Shown: positions 9,114-18,920 of the stretch, in pieces
How positions within the stretch are numbered: the first letter of the stretch is position 1
Layout: every line of letters begins with the position of its first letter
Origin: Parerythrobacter_A sp963761775
GTDB lineage: Bacteria > Pseudomonadota > Alphaproteobacteria > Sphingomonadales > Sphingomonadaceae
Length of the DNA stretch: 64,000 bases
Assembly: GCA_963761775.1 (NCBI GenBank)
Contig: CAVXIF010000011.1
Location: 1-64,000 of the forward strand
Reading direction: 5' to 3'
Notes under the pieces: model-generated
What the model saw: the letters and a program-made list of their open reading frames with translations, nothing else
Databases searched by the model: none
Told to the model about the DNA's origin: nothing
Made by a program: the position numbers and the translations under genes

Positions 9114-12074
9114 ATGACACCTGCTGAGTTTATCCAGAAATGGCGCGCTGCCGAATTGAAAGAACGCACTGCCTCGCAGTCGCACTTCAACGACATCTGC
9201 CGCTTGCTCGATATAGAAGACCCGATCAGCGGCCGACCCCAAGGGCGAATGGTTCACTTTCGAAAAGGGCGCGTCGAAGACCGGAGGCGGTGAAGGCTGG
9301 GCGGATGTCTGGCGCAAGGAATGCTTTGCCTGGGAATATAAGGGCAAGAAGAAGGACCTCGACCGCGCCTTCGCCCAACTCCAGCAATATGCCATCGCAC
9401 TCGACAATCCCCCGCTGCTGATCGTCAGCGACATGGACCGGTTTCGCGTCCACACCAATTGGACCAATACGGTGCAGGAGGTGCACGAATTTGCGCTCGA
9501 TGACCTGCTGGACGGCGCCACGCGCGATCTGCTGCGCAATTGCTTCCTCGATCCCAAACGGCTGAAGCCAGCCAAGACGCGGCAGATGCTTACCGAAGAG
9601 GCGGCTGAGGAATTCTCCCAGCTGGCTCAAAGGCTGCGTGAGCGCGGCCACGACGCACATTCTGTGGCCCACTTCGTCAATCGGCTGGTTTTCTGCATGT
9701 TTGCCGAGGATGTCCGGCTCCTCCCGGATCACATGTTCACAAAGATGCTGAAGGCCAGCATCAAGGCACCGCCGCGCTTCGAGCAGAACGCAAGCAAACT
9801 CTTCGCTGCCATGCACAAAGGCGGCGACCTCGATTTTACGCCTATTGAATGGTTCAACGGTGGGCTGTTCGATGATGACAGCGCTTTTCCCCTAGAGCGC
9901 GAAGATATCGACAATCTCATTGTCGCAGCTGAGCTCGACTGGTCGGAGATCGATCCATCGATCCTTGGCACTCTGTTTGAGCGAGGGCTGGATCCGGACA
10001 AACGAAGCCAGCTCGGTGCGCATTATACCGATCGCGACAAGATCATGCAGATTGTCGAACCGGTCATCATCCGCCCGTTGATGGCCGAATGGGAAGCGGT
10101 CCGGGCCGAGATAGAGGATTTGATCGCCAACGCCCCGCAACAGACTGCGGAAAAGCTGCTCAAGGGTGCCGAGCGGACCAAGCGCGACCGTGCCTTCGCC
10201 AAGGCGCAAGAGCTGCTGCGCGGGTTTCTGGAGCGGCTGCGCAATTTCCGCGTGCTCGATCCCGCCTGCGGATCGGGCAATTTTCTCTACCTGTCGCTGC
10301 TCGCGCTCAAGGATATCGAGCACCGCGCCAATCTTGAGGCAGAGGCGCTGGGCTGCGCGCGCGAGTTTCCCGCCGTCGGGCCGGAATGCGTGCTGGGGAT
10401 CGAGCTCAACCCCTATGCCGCCGAACTCGCGCGCGTGTCGGTGTGGATCGGCGAAATCCAGTGGATGCGCCGCAACGGGTTTGAGGCGGCCAAGAACCCG
10501 ATCCTGAAGCCACTCGCCAATATCGAGAACCGTGATGCAGTTCTGGTGACGGACGAGCATGGCAATCCGGCATTGGATGCAGAGGGTCAGCCAAAGAGAG
10601 CAGAATGGCCAGTGGCGAACGTTGTCGTCGGCAACCCTCCATTCCTTGGCAACAAGAAGATGATTGCGGAACTGGGCGAGGACTACACTGTCGCCCTGCG
10701 CAAGGCCTGGCCGCAGGTGCCAGGCGGAGCGGACCTCGTCTGCTACTGGTTTGCCGGGGCGTGGGACCAGACGGTGGCGGGGAAGCTGGAAAGAGCAGGG
10801 CTGGTTTCGACCAATTCCATTCGCGGCGGGCAGAACCGCGAGGTGTTAAAGCCTATTGTCGAGCATGGCCGGATTTTCGAGGCGTGGTCGGACCAGCCAT
10901 GGTTCGATGAAAAGGGCGCGGCGGTGCGTGTCTCAATGATTGGGTTTGATCTTCACGATGGATTGGCGAAACTGGATGGAACCAGCGTCATCAAGATCCA
11001 TGCGGATTTGAAATCCGGGGATGCAAATCTCTCTAATCTGAAAAGCGCTTCCAGAGAATAAGGGTTGCAGCTTTGTCGGGGTTATCCTGAACGGGGAAGG
11101 ATACGAACTGACCGGACAGCAAGCGCGTGAACTATTACTTGCCACCGGGAACCCACACGGTCAGCCAAACTCACAAACCCTTCGCCCCACGTTGAACGGC
11201 GATGATTTTAACGGTTCACGACCGGACAAGTGGGTTATCGATTTTGGAACTTCGCGGACTGAAAGCGACGCAGCACTTTTTGAACGGCCCTTTGAGCACA
11301 TTCTTAAAACTGTGAAGCCCTATAGACAACGAAGGGATGATAACGGGGACTTTGAGGTTCGGGCAAAAAACGAGCGCGAGAAGTGGTGGCTCCATGCCCG
11401 CGCCCGACCAGCTATGCGCAAAGCGATGGCCAACATGGAGCGATATTTAGCTACCCCGATGGTTACAAGCTATCGTAATTTCGGGTTGCTGCCTGCTTCA
11501 ATACTTCCTGATCAGAAACTGGTGGTCTTCTCACGCGATGATTTCACGTTTTTTGGGGTTCTGGAATCTAGATTTCCACTACGTTTGGACTCTCGCCACT
11601 TGCTCATGGATTGGCTCCGGCAATGACGTAACTTATGCCAAACTTGCGGTTTTCGAAACCTTCCCCTTCCCCGAAGGCCTGACGCCTGACATTCCCGCCG
11701 CCGCCTGCGCCCACCACCCGCGCGCTCAAGCGATTGCGGCTGCAGCGGCGCGGCTCAACGAATTGCGCGAGAACTGGCTCAATCCGCCCGAACTGGTCGA
11801 TCGCGTGCCCGAAGTGGTCGAAGGCTATCCCGAGCGCATCCTGCCAAAGGACGAGGCCGCCGCGAAGGAGCTGAAGAAGCGTACCCTCACCAACCTCTAC
11901 AATGCACGCCCTGCATGGCTCGATCATGCCCACCGCGCGCTCGATGAAGCCGTTGCCGAAGCCTACGGCTGGGGCGACGATTTCCGCGCTGGCGCGCTTA
12001 CCGACGACGAAATTCTAGCGCGCCTCTTCCGGCTCAACCAAGCGCGGGCAGATCATGAGAAGCAGGGAAAATAG
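9114..12074 (+). CDS. MmeI-like type IIL restriction-modification enzyme (three frameshifts)
   Basis: One chain combines endonuclease, N6-adenine methyltransferase and target recognition. The nuclease motif ADVWRKECFAWEYKG gives Asp-X9-Glu-X-Lys at about residues 64-76, the spacing known in MmeI. Methyltransferase motif I is VLDPACGSGNFLY (about 382) and motif IV is VVGNPPFLGNKK (about 508). Later segments (GCSFVGVILNGEGYELTG, TLRPTLNGDDFN, DVTYAKLAVFETFPFP) fit the recognition and C-terminal domains. The frame changes near 9230 (apparently one extra base), 11050 and 11560; read through, the protein is about 985 aa. The DNA site is unknown. If the shifts are real the enzyme is dead. Confidence 0.88.
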
Positions 12075-12076
12075 GC

Positions 12077-12694
12077 ATGGCGGAGATCAAGTGGACTACC
12101 ATTCGCAATCAAAGTCTTGCGCTTGCCGCTCGTGAGGCTGGCTATGACCTGACCATGTTTCACGATTATTCTAAAGAGACCCAAGCTCAACTTCGGAAGG
12201 CGGCGATAAAGATCGCAATGCGAAATCTGGATTGGGCCTATGAGGAAGGGACTGATCGCGAGTTATCGAGTGTTAAGCGTGGCGTGTATGTCATATCGAT
12301 TTCCAGCCCCTTCACGATCCAATACGATACGCGGTGTTCGGAAATTATATATGTAGGGATTGGCTCGGTCCGGAGCCGCTTGGAAAGCCACTTCAGGAAC
12401 AGTCTATTTGAGTTCATGATGAGCGTTGCAGGTGCGAACTTCGATTTTCGTATTTGCGAGCCAAAGCGTTCTGGAAACGGCGTCTATTACAAACATATAG
12501 AATATCTTCTGCTCAACAAGTTTGCCGATCGGATTGGCGATGGCGATTATCCATTGCTCAATAAAAATGCTGGTTCGAACAAGAGTATCGATAATCCGGA
12601 CAGAGGCTGGGATACTCCCCTGAAGGCGTCTGGGAAAAAGCCGATCTGGCAAATTGAACCCACAAAACACTGGGCCTTTAGCAAGTTGGACTGA
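12077..12694 (+). CDS. GIY-YIG-like nuclease-domain protein
   Basis: The intact 205-aa product has KRGVYVISISSP (about 70-80), IIYVGIGSVRSRLESHF (about 93-110), a glutamate in KHIEYLLLNKF and an asparagine in YPLLNKNAG. This order resembles the GIY-YIG nuclease fold: GIY, YIG, Arg, Glu, Asn. The match is by eye and the motifs are divergent (GVY and YVG). The gene starts 2 bp after the MmeI-like stop and ends 8 bp before the helicase gene, so it is very likely cotranscribed. A role as accessory nuclease or DNA-end reader of the cluster is inference. Confidence 0.6.
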   Translation: MAEIKWTTIRNQSLALAAREAGYDLTMFHDYSKETQAQLRKAAIKIAMRNLDWAYEEGTDRELSSVKRGVYVISISSPFTIQYDTRCSEIIYVGIGSVRSRLESHFRNSLFEFMMSVAGANFDFRICEPKRSGNGVYYKHIEYLLLNKFADRIGDGDYPLLNKNAGSNKSIDNPDRGWDTPLKASGKKPIWQIEPTKHWAFSKLD

Positions 12695-12701
12695 CAACAG
12701 C

Positions 12702-15700
12702 ATGCCGATCGACATGACGCATAACCAGAGGCTGATCGACCTGATCGACTACGTCGAGGCCACCGAGCGCGACAAGTTGAAAACGGTTTTGGATTATCAG
12801 GATCACAAGGCCTTCCGTAAAACCGGGGCTGAGCTTCAAGGATTACCCGGCGTCGCGCTCGATGTCGGGCGCGGTGACGATCCGATATGGTTGCGTGTCG
12901 ACCGGCTGCCGAAGAAGGCAGCGCCAGCACCCGAGGACGCCGAGCTATCGGTCTGGCTGACCTACCGCGACGATCCAAAAAGCGAGCCGCGACTGAAGAG
13001 CGAAGTCACAGGGGCTGTCCTCGTCGAGGCTGGCCTGATCTCTGCCGAAGATGCACCCGAGCACGTTTCCTTCGAGCATTTCGCCGAGCGCGAGATGGTC
13101 GAGCTTCTGTTCGAGTATTGGCTGAAGAATGCTTGGGCGAATTGGGTCGAGACTGAGACGCCCCGCCGCGAGACGATCGCACTCTACAATGCTCTGTTCA
13201 TGCTCCGTCAGCAACTCGAAGGCGTCAGCGATATCCCGCTTGAGCTTTCATGCGGCATCGGCTTCGCTACGCTGTTTCGAGACGGCAAGCGGTTGCGGTA
13301 CCCCTTGCTGACTGTAGCGCAGGAAATCAGCCTGAACGAGTTGACCCATGCGATCGAGGTTAGGCCTCGCATGGAAGCCGATCCAGGTCTTGAACTGGAT
13401 GCCCTGGACAAGATGGGGCTTGGTGCGCTCGATCAGTGGCGCTCTGCCACAGAGAAATTTCTTGGCGAACTTGAGGAAGAGAGCCTGTCTCCATTCGCGC
13501 CGGAGACGTTTGCGCCGCCGCTTCGCCAAGCTGCTGCCTTGCTCGATCCCGACGCTATATACCTCCCCGATCAAGATCCACCGAAGTCCGGGATCATCCC
13601 TTCGATTGAAACGCAGTTCAGGATCGGCGATGCGTTTGCATTCTTCCAGCGAGAGCGTCGTGCCACGCAGTTGATGGAAGATTTGCGTCAATTCCGCGCG
13701 CTTCTCGAAGATGGAGAAGGGACAACAGAACTGCCGAAGGCAGTGGCCTCCTTGCTAGTTGAGCCTGCTGATGCGGTGAGCGAAGAAGAATATCCCGAGT
13801 TCCGCGGCATCTCCAGCATTCCGGGCGTCACCACTTCTAACGGGGAGGGGAAGGATCTGTTCTTTCCATTGCCGTTCAACCGTGAGCAGGTCGAAGTGGT
13901 GCAGCGACTGGAAGTACGCCCAGGCGTAGTCGTTCAGGGGCCGCCGGGTACCGGCAAGACGCACACGATCGCAAATATAATCAGTCACTACCTCGCGCTT
14001 GGCAAGCGGGTGCTCGTCACATCGCAAAAAGCGCCCGCGCTAAAGGTACTTCGCGACAAGCTACCGGAAGCGGTGCGTCCGCTTGCAGTGAGCCTGCTCG
14101 ACAGCGACCGCGACGGCCTTAAGCAGTTTCAGGAATCCGTCGATATCATCGGCGAAAAACTGCAACGGCTGCGGCGGCATGAGTTGCAGGACGAGATCGA
14201 TGATCTGGACGAGCAGATAGACCAGCTGCACAGGCAACTCGCGTTAAATGACACGGAAGTCGACAAGATCGGACGCGCGGCAATTTCGCCAATCACGCTG
14301 GATGGCGACACTTACGAACCAATGCGCGCCGCTCGACTGGTTGCAGGCACGCCGGAACTAACGGCCTGGATGCCTGATGATTTGGATGTTTCATCAGCTT
14401 GCGATCCAGCATTTTCCGACGCTGACATTGCTGAACTCAGGACGGCTCGGAAGGCAGTTGGTGACGACCTCCTTTATCTCAATGCGCGCCTTCCGGACCT
14501 TGAGCGCCTTCCCACAGTCGAAACGCTCCTCAATGCCCACAAGGATCTGTCTAAAGCCGAGCAGATAAGGGAGAGGATAAGCAAGGGCGAACTTCCGGCT
14601 TTGCGAGAGGACCGGGATGACACTGTTTCGCGCCTGCGAGACCTGACAGCAAAACTGAAGTCACTATCTGCAGAGGAGCAACGGGTATCAGGGGCACCCT
14701 TTGCATGGACTGACGAGCTGCTTCTTTGTCTTGGGCAAACCGGACCGGACGACCGTCTAACCGCGTTGGAGAGCTTGCGCGAAGAGGCTTTAAGGCTTGG
14801 AGCCGAGTATCAATACTTCCTGACCAGACCGGTTTTCGTGCCGGAAGAAGCGCTTAGCGATCCGAAGTTTCTTGTTGCGATTGAGAAAGAGGCCGAAGGT
14901 AAACCGGCAGTCGGGCTCGTTGGCGGGTTATTCGCTTCCAAACTCAAGGCTCAGCTGGGTGAGGTCACTGTGTTGGGCGAACCAGCTTCAGCCGCCGACG
15001 AATGGAGCGACGTCCAACGATTTATCACAGCACGGGCTTCAATTCGGCGATTTCAGGCAGCGTGGAACAACGTGGTGGCTGGCGGGATCGGTGATCGCCT
15101 AGAGGGGCAAGAGTTGGGCGTGGCGCAACTCGCAAAACGCCAGTTCGACCACATCGACGCCGCTAAGGCGTTGATAGCCAGTCGCCGAGAGATCCGGGCA
15201 GTAGTCGATGCGACTTTTGTTTCGTTCCCTGCTCTGCGGGATGGTGATTCGCAGGCAATTCACAGCCTGCTTGAAGCCGTCGATGCTCATCTTCTGCGAT
15301 ATCGATTGGCCGATGCAGAAGGTTTGCGCACCACTCTCCTCTCCGAGCTTGAGCCTTGCGAATACGAAATCAGCACGGAGCTTCGTGCCCTGGCAGCTAC
15401 GCGTTTGGGCAGCCCGGAAATCTCAATCGATGCACTGGCAGAAGGGTGGAATTCGCTCATTACGCGCCTGAGAGAAATAAAAGGGAAGCACGAAGCTTTC
15501 GCGAAGGTTTCGAAGGCAACAGACCTCATTGAGAAATCAGGTGCACCAAAATGGGCACGGCGCCTGAGGTCCAATCCGGTCAATGGTGTTGAGGATGAGC
15601 TTCTACCCGGTGATTGGGAAAACCGTTGGCGTCTTCGTCGCCTAGAAGGTTGGCTGGATACAAACGACAAGCATCACCGTCTCAGGGAACTCGGCACTGA

Positions 15701-17369
15701 TCGCAGCGAGAAGGAGGCTCTTCTTAAACGAGCATACGAACGCTCGATTGAACTGCGAACCTGGTTGGAGCTCAGCAAGAAGGCTAGTGATGGGGTCAAG
15801 GCTGCACTTGCCGCCTATGCAGATGCGGTTCGAAGAATTGGACGAGGTACTGGGAAACGTGCTGGCCGATACAGGCGCCAGGCGCGTGAGGCATCCGATC
15901 GCGCCAAGGGCGCTTTGCCTTGCTGGATTATGCCGCATTACCGGGTCTCAGAGTCGCTTCCAGCAGACTTGGGACTCTTCGATCTCGTGATCGTCGACGA
16001 AGCATCGCAATCGACGGTGGCGGCATTACCCGCCCTGTTGCGGGCTAAGACAATCCTGATCGTTGGCGATGATAAGCAGGTTAGTCCGGACCTTGTCGGA
16101 CGCGACCAGACGCGTGCAGATGAACTCGCGGTACGACACCTTTCGGGGCAAGTCCCCGATTATCGCGCTTCGCTACGCGAGGAACAATCGTTGTACGATC
16201 TTGGCAAAGTGGTCTTCGCCGGTGGGGCGATCATGCTTACCGAACATTTCCGTTGTGTCGCGCCCATCATCGAATTTTCCAAGGCGCAGTTCTACAATCA
16301 CAGGCTGAATCCTCTGCGGCTTCCGACTGCTTCGGAACGGCTTGATCCTCCCTTGATCGACGTTCGAATTGAAGACGGATATCGACAGGGAGACATAAAT
16401 CCTCCTGAAGCGGCATACATCGTCGAAGAGATTGAGAGAATCGCATCCGACCCAAAGATGGCAAAGCGGACAATCGGCGTAACAACCCTATTGGGTCAAA
16501 AGCAGGCAGCTCACATTTATGGCCTGATCGAGCAAAAACTCGGACCAGAAGTGATCGAGCAGCACCACCTGCGCGTTGGCGATCCCACAGCCTTTCAGGG
16601 TGATGAGCGAGACATCATGTTCATATCCTTGGTTGCTCAAGCGGGTGGCAGCGCTCTGTCAGGAGTCCGATTTGAGCAACGCTTCAACGTTGCCCTTTCG
16701 CGAGCATGTGATCGGACGTATCTGGTACGCTCAGTAGACGTCGAAGCCCTTGGACATGCCGATCAGCTGCGCCGCGCGCTGCTGGACCATTTCCGGATGC
16801 CGTTCCCGTCTGATGGTCAAGAGGCCAAGGATCGGCGGGAAAAGTGCGAGTCCGATTTCGAGCGCGAGATGTACGACCTGCTGGTTGAGCGAGGCTATAG
16901 GGTCGACACCCAAGTCAAGGTAGGCGATTTTAGAATCGACCTCGTGGTCGAGGGTGAGAATGACCGCCGCGTCGCAATCGAATGCGATGGCGACCGATAT
17001 CACGGGCCTGATCGTTGGGCCTCCGACATGAACCGGCAGCGCATCTTGGAAAGGGCTGGTTGGACAGTCTGGAGATGCTTCGCATCACGATTCGTCAGGG
17101 ATCAAAGACAGGTGATGGAGGAACTGGTCGGGTTCCTATCCGAGCGTGGTATCCAGCCAGTTGGCGGTTCAGATGAGTGGACCAGTCGACATGTAGAACT
17201 AAGAGCTTGGCGTTCCTCCGACTCGGCTAAGGATGACGCGCAAGACGAAGTCGATCTTCCTACTGAACCCGTTGAGAATTGTGAGGGCCAAGCAGACCAT
17301 TCGAGCGATGAACTTGCTACCGTTGTGCCTTCTGACGATGAGGAGCAGGAACTCGGCTCGGGTTACTGA
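12702..17369 (+). CDS. Large SF1 (COG1112-type) helicase with C-terminal MTES_1575-like nuclease
   Basis: The intact chain of about 1,556 aa has an N-terminal region of 400 residues without clear motifs. Walker A QGPPGTGKTHTIAN (from about 412) follows, then a long coiled-coil insertion (about 470-1050, rich in RLRRHELQDEIDDLDEQID). Walker B is LVIVDEASQST (about 1095-1105). Helicase motifs then include GDDKQVSPDL, LTEHFRC, FQGDERDIMFIS and RFNVALSRA. At the end, FEREMYDLLVERGYRVD, FRIDLVVEG and VAIECDGDRYHG (about 1380-1440) form a PD-(D/E)XK nuclease of the Vsr/DUF559-like kind. The acidic tail follows. Upf1-like helicase-nucleases of this architecture occur in antiphage systems; assignment to a named system is not possible here. 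ATG 12702 chosen by spacing. Confidence 0.85.
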   Translation: MPIDMTHNQRLIDLIDYVEATERDKLKTVLDYQDHKAFRKTGAELQGLPGVALDVGRGDDPIWLRVDRLPKKAAPAPEDAELSVWLTYRDDPKSEPRLKSEVTGAVLVEAGLISAEDAPEHVSFEHFAEREMVELLFEYWLKNAWANWVETETPRRETIALYNALFMLRQQLEGVSDIPLELSCGIGFATLFRDGKRLRYPLLTVAQEISLNELTHAIEVRPRMEADPGLELDALDKMGLGALDQWRSATEKFLGELEEESLSPFAPETFAPPLRQAAALLDPDAIYLPDQDPPKSGIIPSIETQFRIGDAFAFFQRERRATQLMEDLRQFRALLEDGEGTTELPKAVASLLVEPADAVSEEEYPEFRGISSIPGVTTSNGEGKDLFFPLPFNREQVEVVQRLEVRPGVVVQGPPGTGKTHTIANIISHYLALGKRVLVTSQKAPALKVLRDKLPEAVRPLAVSLLDSDRDGLKQFQESVDIIGEKLQRLRRHELQDEIDDLDEQIDQLHRQLALNDTEVDKIGRAAISPITLDGDTYEPMRAARLVAGTPELTAWMPDDLDVSSACDPAFSDADIAELRTARKAVGDDLLYLNARLPDLERLPTVETLLNAHKDLSKAEQIRERISKGELPALREDRDDTVSRLRDLTAKLKSLSAEEQRVSGAPFAWTDELLLCLGQTGPDDRLTALESLREEALRLGAEYQYFLTRPVFVPEEALSDPKFLVAIEKEAEGKPAVGLVGGLFASKLKAQLGEVTVLGEPASAADEWSDVQRFITARASIRRFQAAWNNVVAGGIGDRLEGQELGVAQLAKRQFDHIDAAKALIASRREIRAVVDATFVSFPALRDGDSQAIHSLLEAVDAHLLRYRLADAEGLRTTLLSELEPCEYEISTELRALAATRLGSPEISIDALAEGWNSLITRLREIKGKHEAFAKVSKATDLIEKSGAPKWARRLRSNPVNGVEDELLPGDWENRWRLRRLEGWLDTNDKHHRLRELGTDRSEKEALLKRAYERSIELRTWLELSKKASDGVKAALAAYADAVRRIGRGTGKRAGRYRRQAREASDRAKGALPCWIMPHYRVSESLPADLGLFDLVIVDEASQSTVAALPALLRAKTILIVGDDKQVSPDLVGRDQTRADELAVRHLSGQVPDYRASLREEQSLYDLGKVVFAGGAIMLTEHFRCVAPIIEFSKAQFYNHRLNPLRLPTASERLDPPLIDVRIEDGYRQGDINPPEAAYIVEEIERIASDPKMAKRTIGVTTLLGQKQAAHIYGLIEQKLGPEVIEQHHLRVGDPTAFQGDERDIMFISLVAQAGGSALSGVRFEQRFNVALSRACDRTYLVRSVDVEALGHADQLRRALLDHFRMPFPSDGQEAKDRREKCESDFEREMYDLLVERGYRVDTQVKVGDFRIDLVVEGENDRRVAIECDGDRYHGPDRWASDMNRQRILERAGWTVWRCFASRFVRDQRQVMEELVGFLSERGIQPVGGSDEWTSRHVELRAWRSSDSAKDDAQDEVDLPTEPVENCEGQADHSSDELATVVPSDDEEQELGSGY

Positions 17370-18222
17370 AGCTCAGGTTCAAGAGCAGATCTTGCAGTTG
17401 ATGTCAGATGGACAAGTCTGGAGTAATTCCCAGTTGAAGGAAGCGTTGCCTGAACACCTTCCGCTGTCGTCAGCAGACCGCGCACCTGCGGCTTTCAGGC
17501 CGCATGAGGAGAAATGGGAGGAGCTTGTAAACAACGCGCTCTCTCCATCCCGGAGCAACTCTTTGCATTCGCGCGGTTTGGTCGAAAGTCGAGGCAGGGG
17601 GCTGCACCAGCTTACTTCCTCATGCGGTAAAGATGAGACGCACATTTCGAGTGATCAGTCACGGCAACCGCATGAAACGGTTTATCGTTTGCCTCCTCAC
17701 GAGGTGGGTCAAGAGTACCAATTTTCCGAACTTTCAGTGCCTGAAGGTGATGGCGATCTGCTTTATGAAGATGCATATCAGCGACGTCTCGAAACAATCG
17801 TCGAGGAGGTCATCGAGCGTGAAGGGCCCGTTTATCTCGACCTTGTCGTCGAGCGGGTCGCCCGTGCGCACGGGAAGCAGAAGGCGGGACGGATAATCCA
17901 GGAGAGAGTTGTTTCGGCGATCCCAACCGAATTACGTCGGTCGCATGACGGAGATCGCCTTGTCCTTTTCCCCAAGCATTCGATCCCAGAGATGATCGTA
18001 CCCTTGCGGCCCTCACGATCCGACTGGAGATCGCATCGGGATATCCCATTGATTGAGTTAGCGAGCTTGGCGCTGCCCGGAATCCGATCGAAGAAATCAG
18101 CCGAAGACATACTCGCGCATTACTCCAAAGCTTTCAAACTGGCGCGGCTCCGCCAGCCGACAAGAGTTAGATTCGAAGAGGCCATTGCGATTGCACGATC
18201 GGCAGTCGAGGCCGAGGATTAG
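17338..18222 (+). CDS. Mrr_N winged-helix plus DUF3320 protein, helicase partner
   Basis: The N-terminal half (ARVTEAQVQEQILQLMSDGQ, QLKEALPEHLPLS, WEELVNNALSPSRSNSL, LVESRGRGLHQLT) fits the Mrr N-terminal winged-helix domain. The C-terminal half (YQRRLETIVEEVIEREGPVY, VVERVARAHGKQKAGRIIQE) fits DUF3320, which usually forms the tail of giant DUF4011/SF1 helicases. Here it is a separate gene overlapping the helicase 3' end by about 32 bp, which suggests that the two work as a complex. The start could instead be an upstream in-frame ATG at 17308. The frame is intact and no nuclease motif is seen. Confidence 0.65.
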   Translation: MRSRNSARVTEAQVQEQILQLMSDGQVWSNSQLKEALPEHLPLSSADRAPAAFRPHEEKWEELVNNALSPSRSNSLHSRGLVESRGRGLHQLTSSCGKDETHISSDQSRQPHETVYRLPPHEVGQEYQFSELSVPEGDGDLLYEDAYQRRLETIVEEVIEREGPVYLDLVVERVARAHGKQKAGRIIQERVVSAIPTELRRSHDGDRLVLFPKHSIPEMIVPLRPSRSDWRSHRDIPLIELASLALPGIRSKKSAEDILAHYSKAFKLARLRQPTRVRFEEAIAIARSAVEAED

Positions 18223-18611
18223 TGCCACCCAGATTGTAGGGATCCTTCGCCGCGTGAGCGCGGGGGTTCTTTTGGAAGTGGCTGGAAAACCCTATCAGAA
18301 CGAACCGGCGAAATGACTGGTTAGGTGGGGGAATATGGGAAATTGGAGGGCACACCGTACCCGGAGATCCGGTGTTTGGGAGGCGAGGATTTCTGCGGGT
18401 TTCGCAGCCATTTCGACCATCTGGTCGCCAAGTAGTGTCATCTGATGTCACTTCTCGATCCGCAACTCACATGTGAGTTGCGCGATCGCTAAGCCATTAA
18501 TTTTAAGTCGAAAAATAGCGTTTTCCTACAGGGTTGATCGCTGCCGTAGACTGATGTCAGTCCAGAGGGGTCATTGGGCCGAGGAGGGGCGGCCAAACGT
18601 CAGGTGACGCC
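18223..18611. other. Non-coding region upstream of the relaxase operon, candidate oriT
   Basis: No gene is supported in these 389 bp. They hold a perfect 22-bp palindrome at 18461-18482, a hairpin GACTGA-TG-TCAGTC at 18549-18562, and an AT-rich run (TTAATTTTAAGTCGAAAAATAG) between them, broken here for reading. MobF relaxases usually nick just upstream of their own operon, so oriT is most likely here. No nic site can be named from sequence alone. Confidence 0.45.
18461..18482. repeat. Perfect 22-bp palindrome
   Basis: CGCAACTCACA is followed directly by its reverse complement. There is no T tract, so it is not an intrinsic terminator. The symmetry suits a dimeric repressor or relaxosome protein, such as the ribbon-helix-helix protein encoded at 18612. 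Confidence 0.7.
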
Positions 18612-18917
18612 GTGCGGTTTGCCCTTCAATGCTATGTCGACGAAGACCTTCATGCCCTTGTTAAAGCCGCTGCTGATGCAGCGCATATGAGCGTCAGCCA
18701 GTGGCTGAAGCTCACCGTCATCGAGGCTCTCGAGCAGCCCCAGGACGAGGCGTTTCGCGATCAGGTTCTGGCCGATCTGCTCTTCACCAAGATCGCCCTC
18801 GACGGCTGGCTCCGCACACACAAGGACAAGGAACTGCGGGACCGCGTTGTGGTCGCTTACCAACGACGCATTCGCGAATATCGCGAGCGCAAAGCCGCGA
18901 AGCGCGAGGGGCGCTGA
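18612..18917 (+). CDS. Relaxosome accessory protein, ribbon-helix-helix (MobC/TraD-like)
   Basis: The 101-aa product opens with MRFALQCYVDEDLHALVKAA followed by MSVSQWLKLTVIEAL, a ribbon-helix-helix pattern. The rest is basic and helical, ending RRIREYRERKAAKREGR. Small genes of this kind sit directly before MobF relaxase genes, and their proteins bind oriT and regulate the operon. Start is GTG 18612 with AGGTGA upstream. The relaxase ATG is 3 bp after its stop. The precise family name is uncertain. Confidence 0.65.
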   Translation: MRFALQCYVDEDLHALVKAAADAAHMSVSQWLKLTVIEALEQPQDEAFRDQVLADLLFTKIALDGWLRTHKDKELRDRVVVAYQRRIREYRERKAAKREGR

Positions 18918-18920
18918 GCG

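Noticed and set aside
18461..18482. Terminator for the helicase/DUF3320 operon
   Set aside because: The palindrome has no following T tract and no loop, so a protein-binding site fits better.
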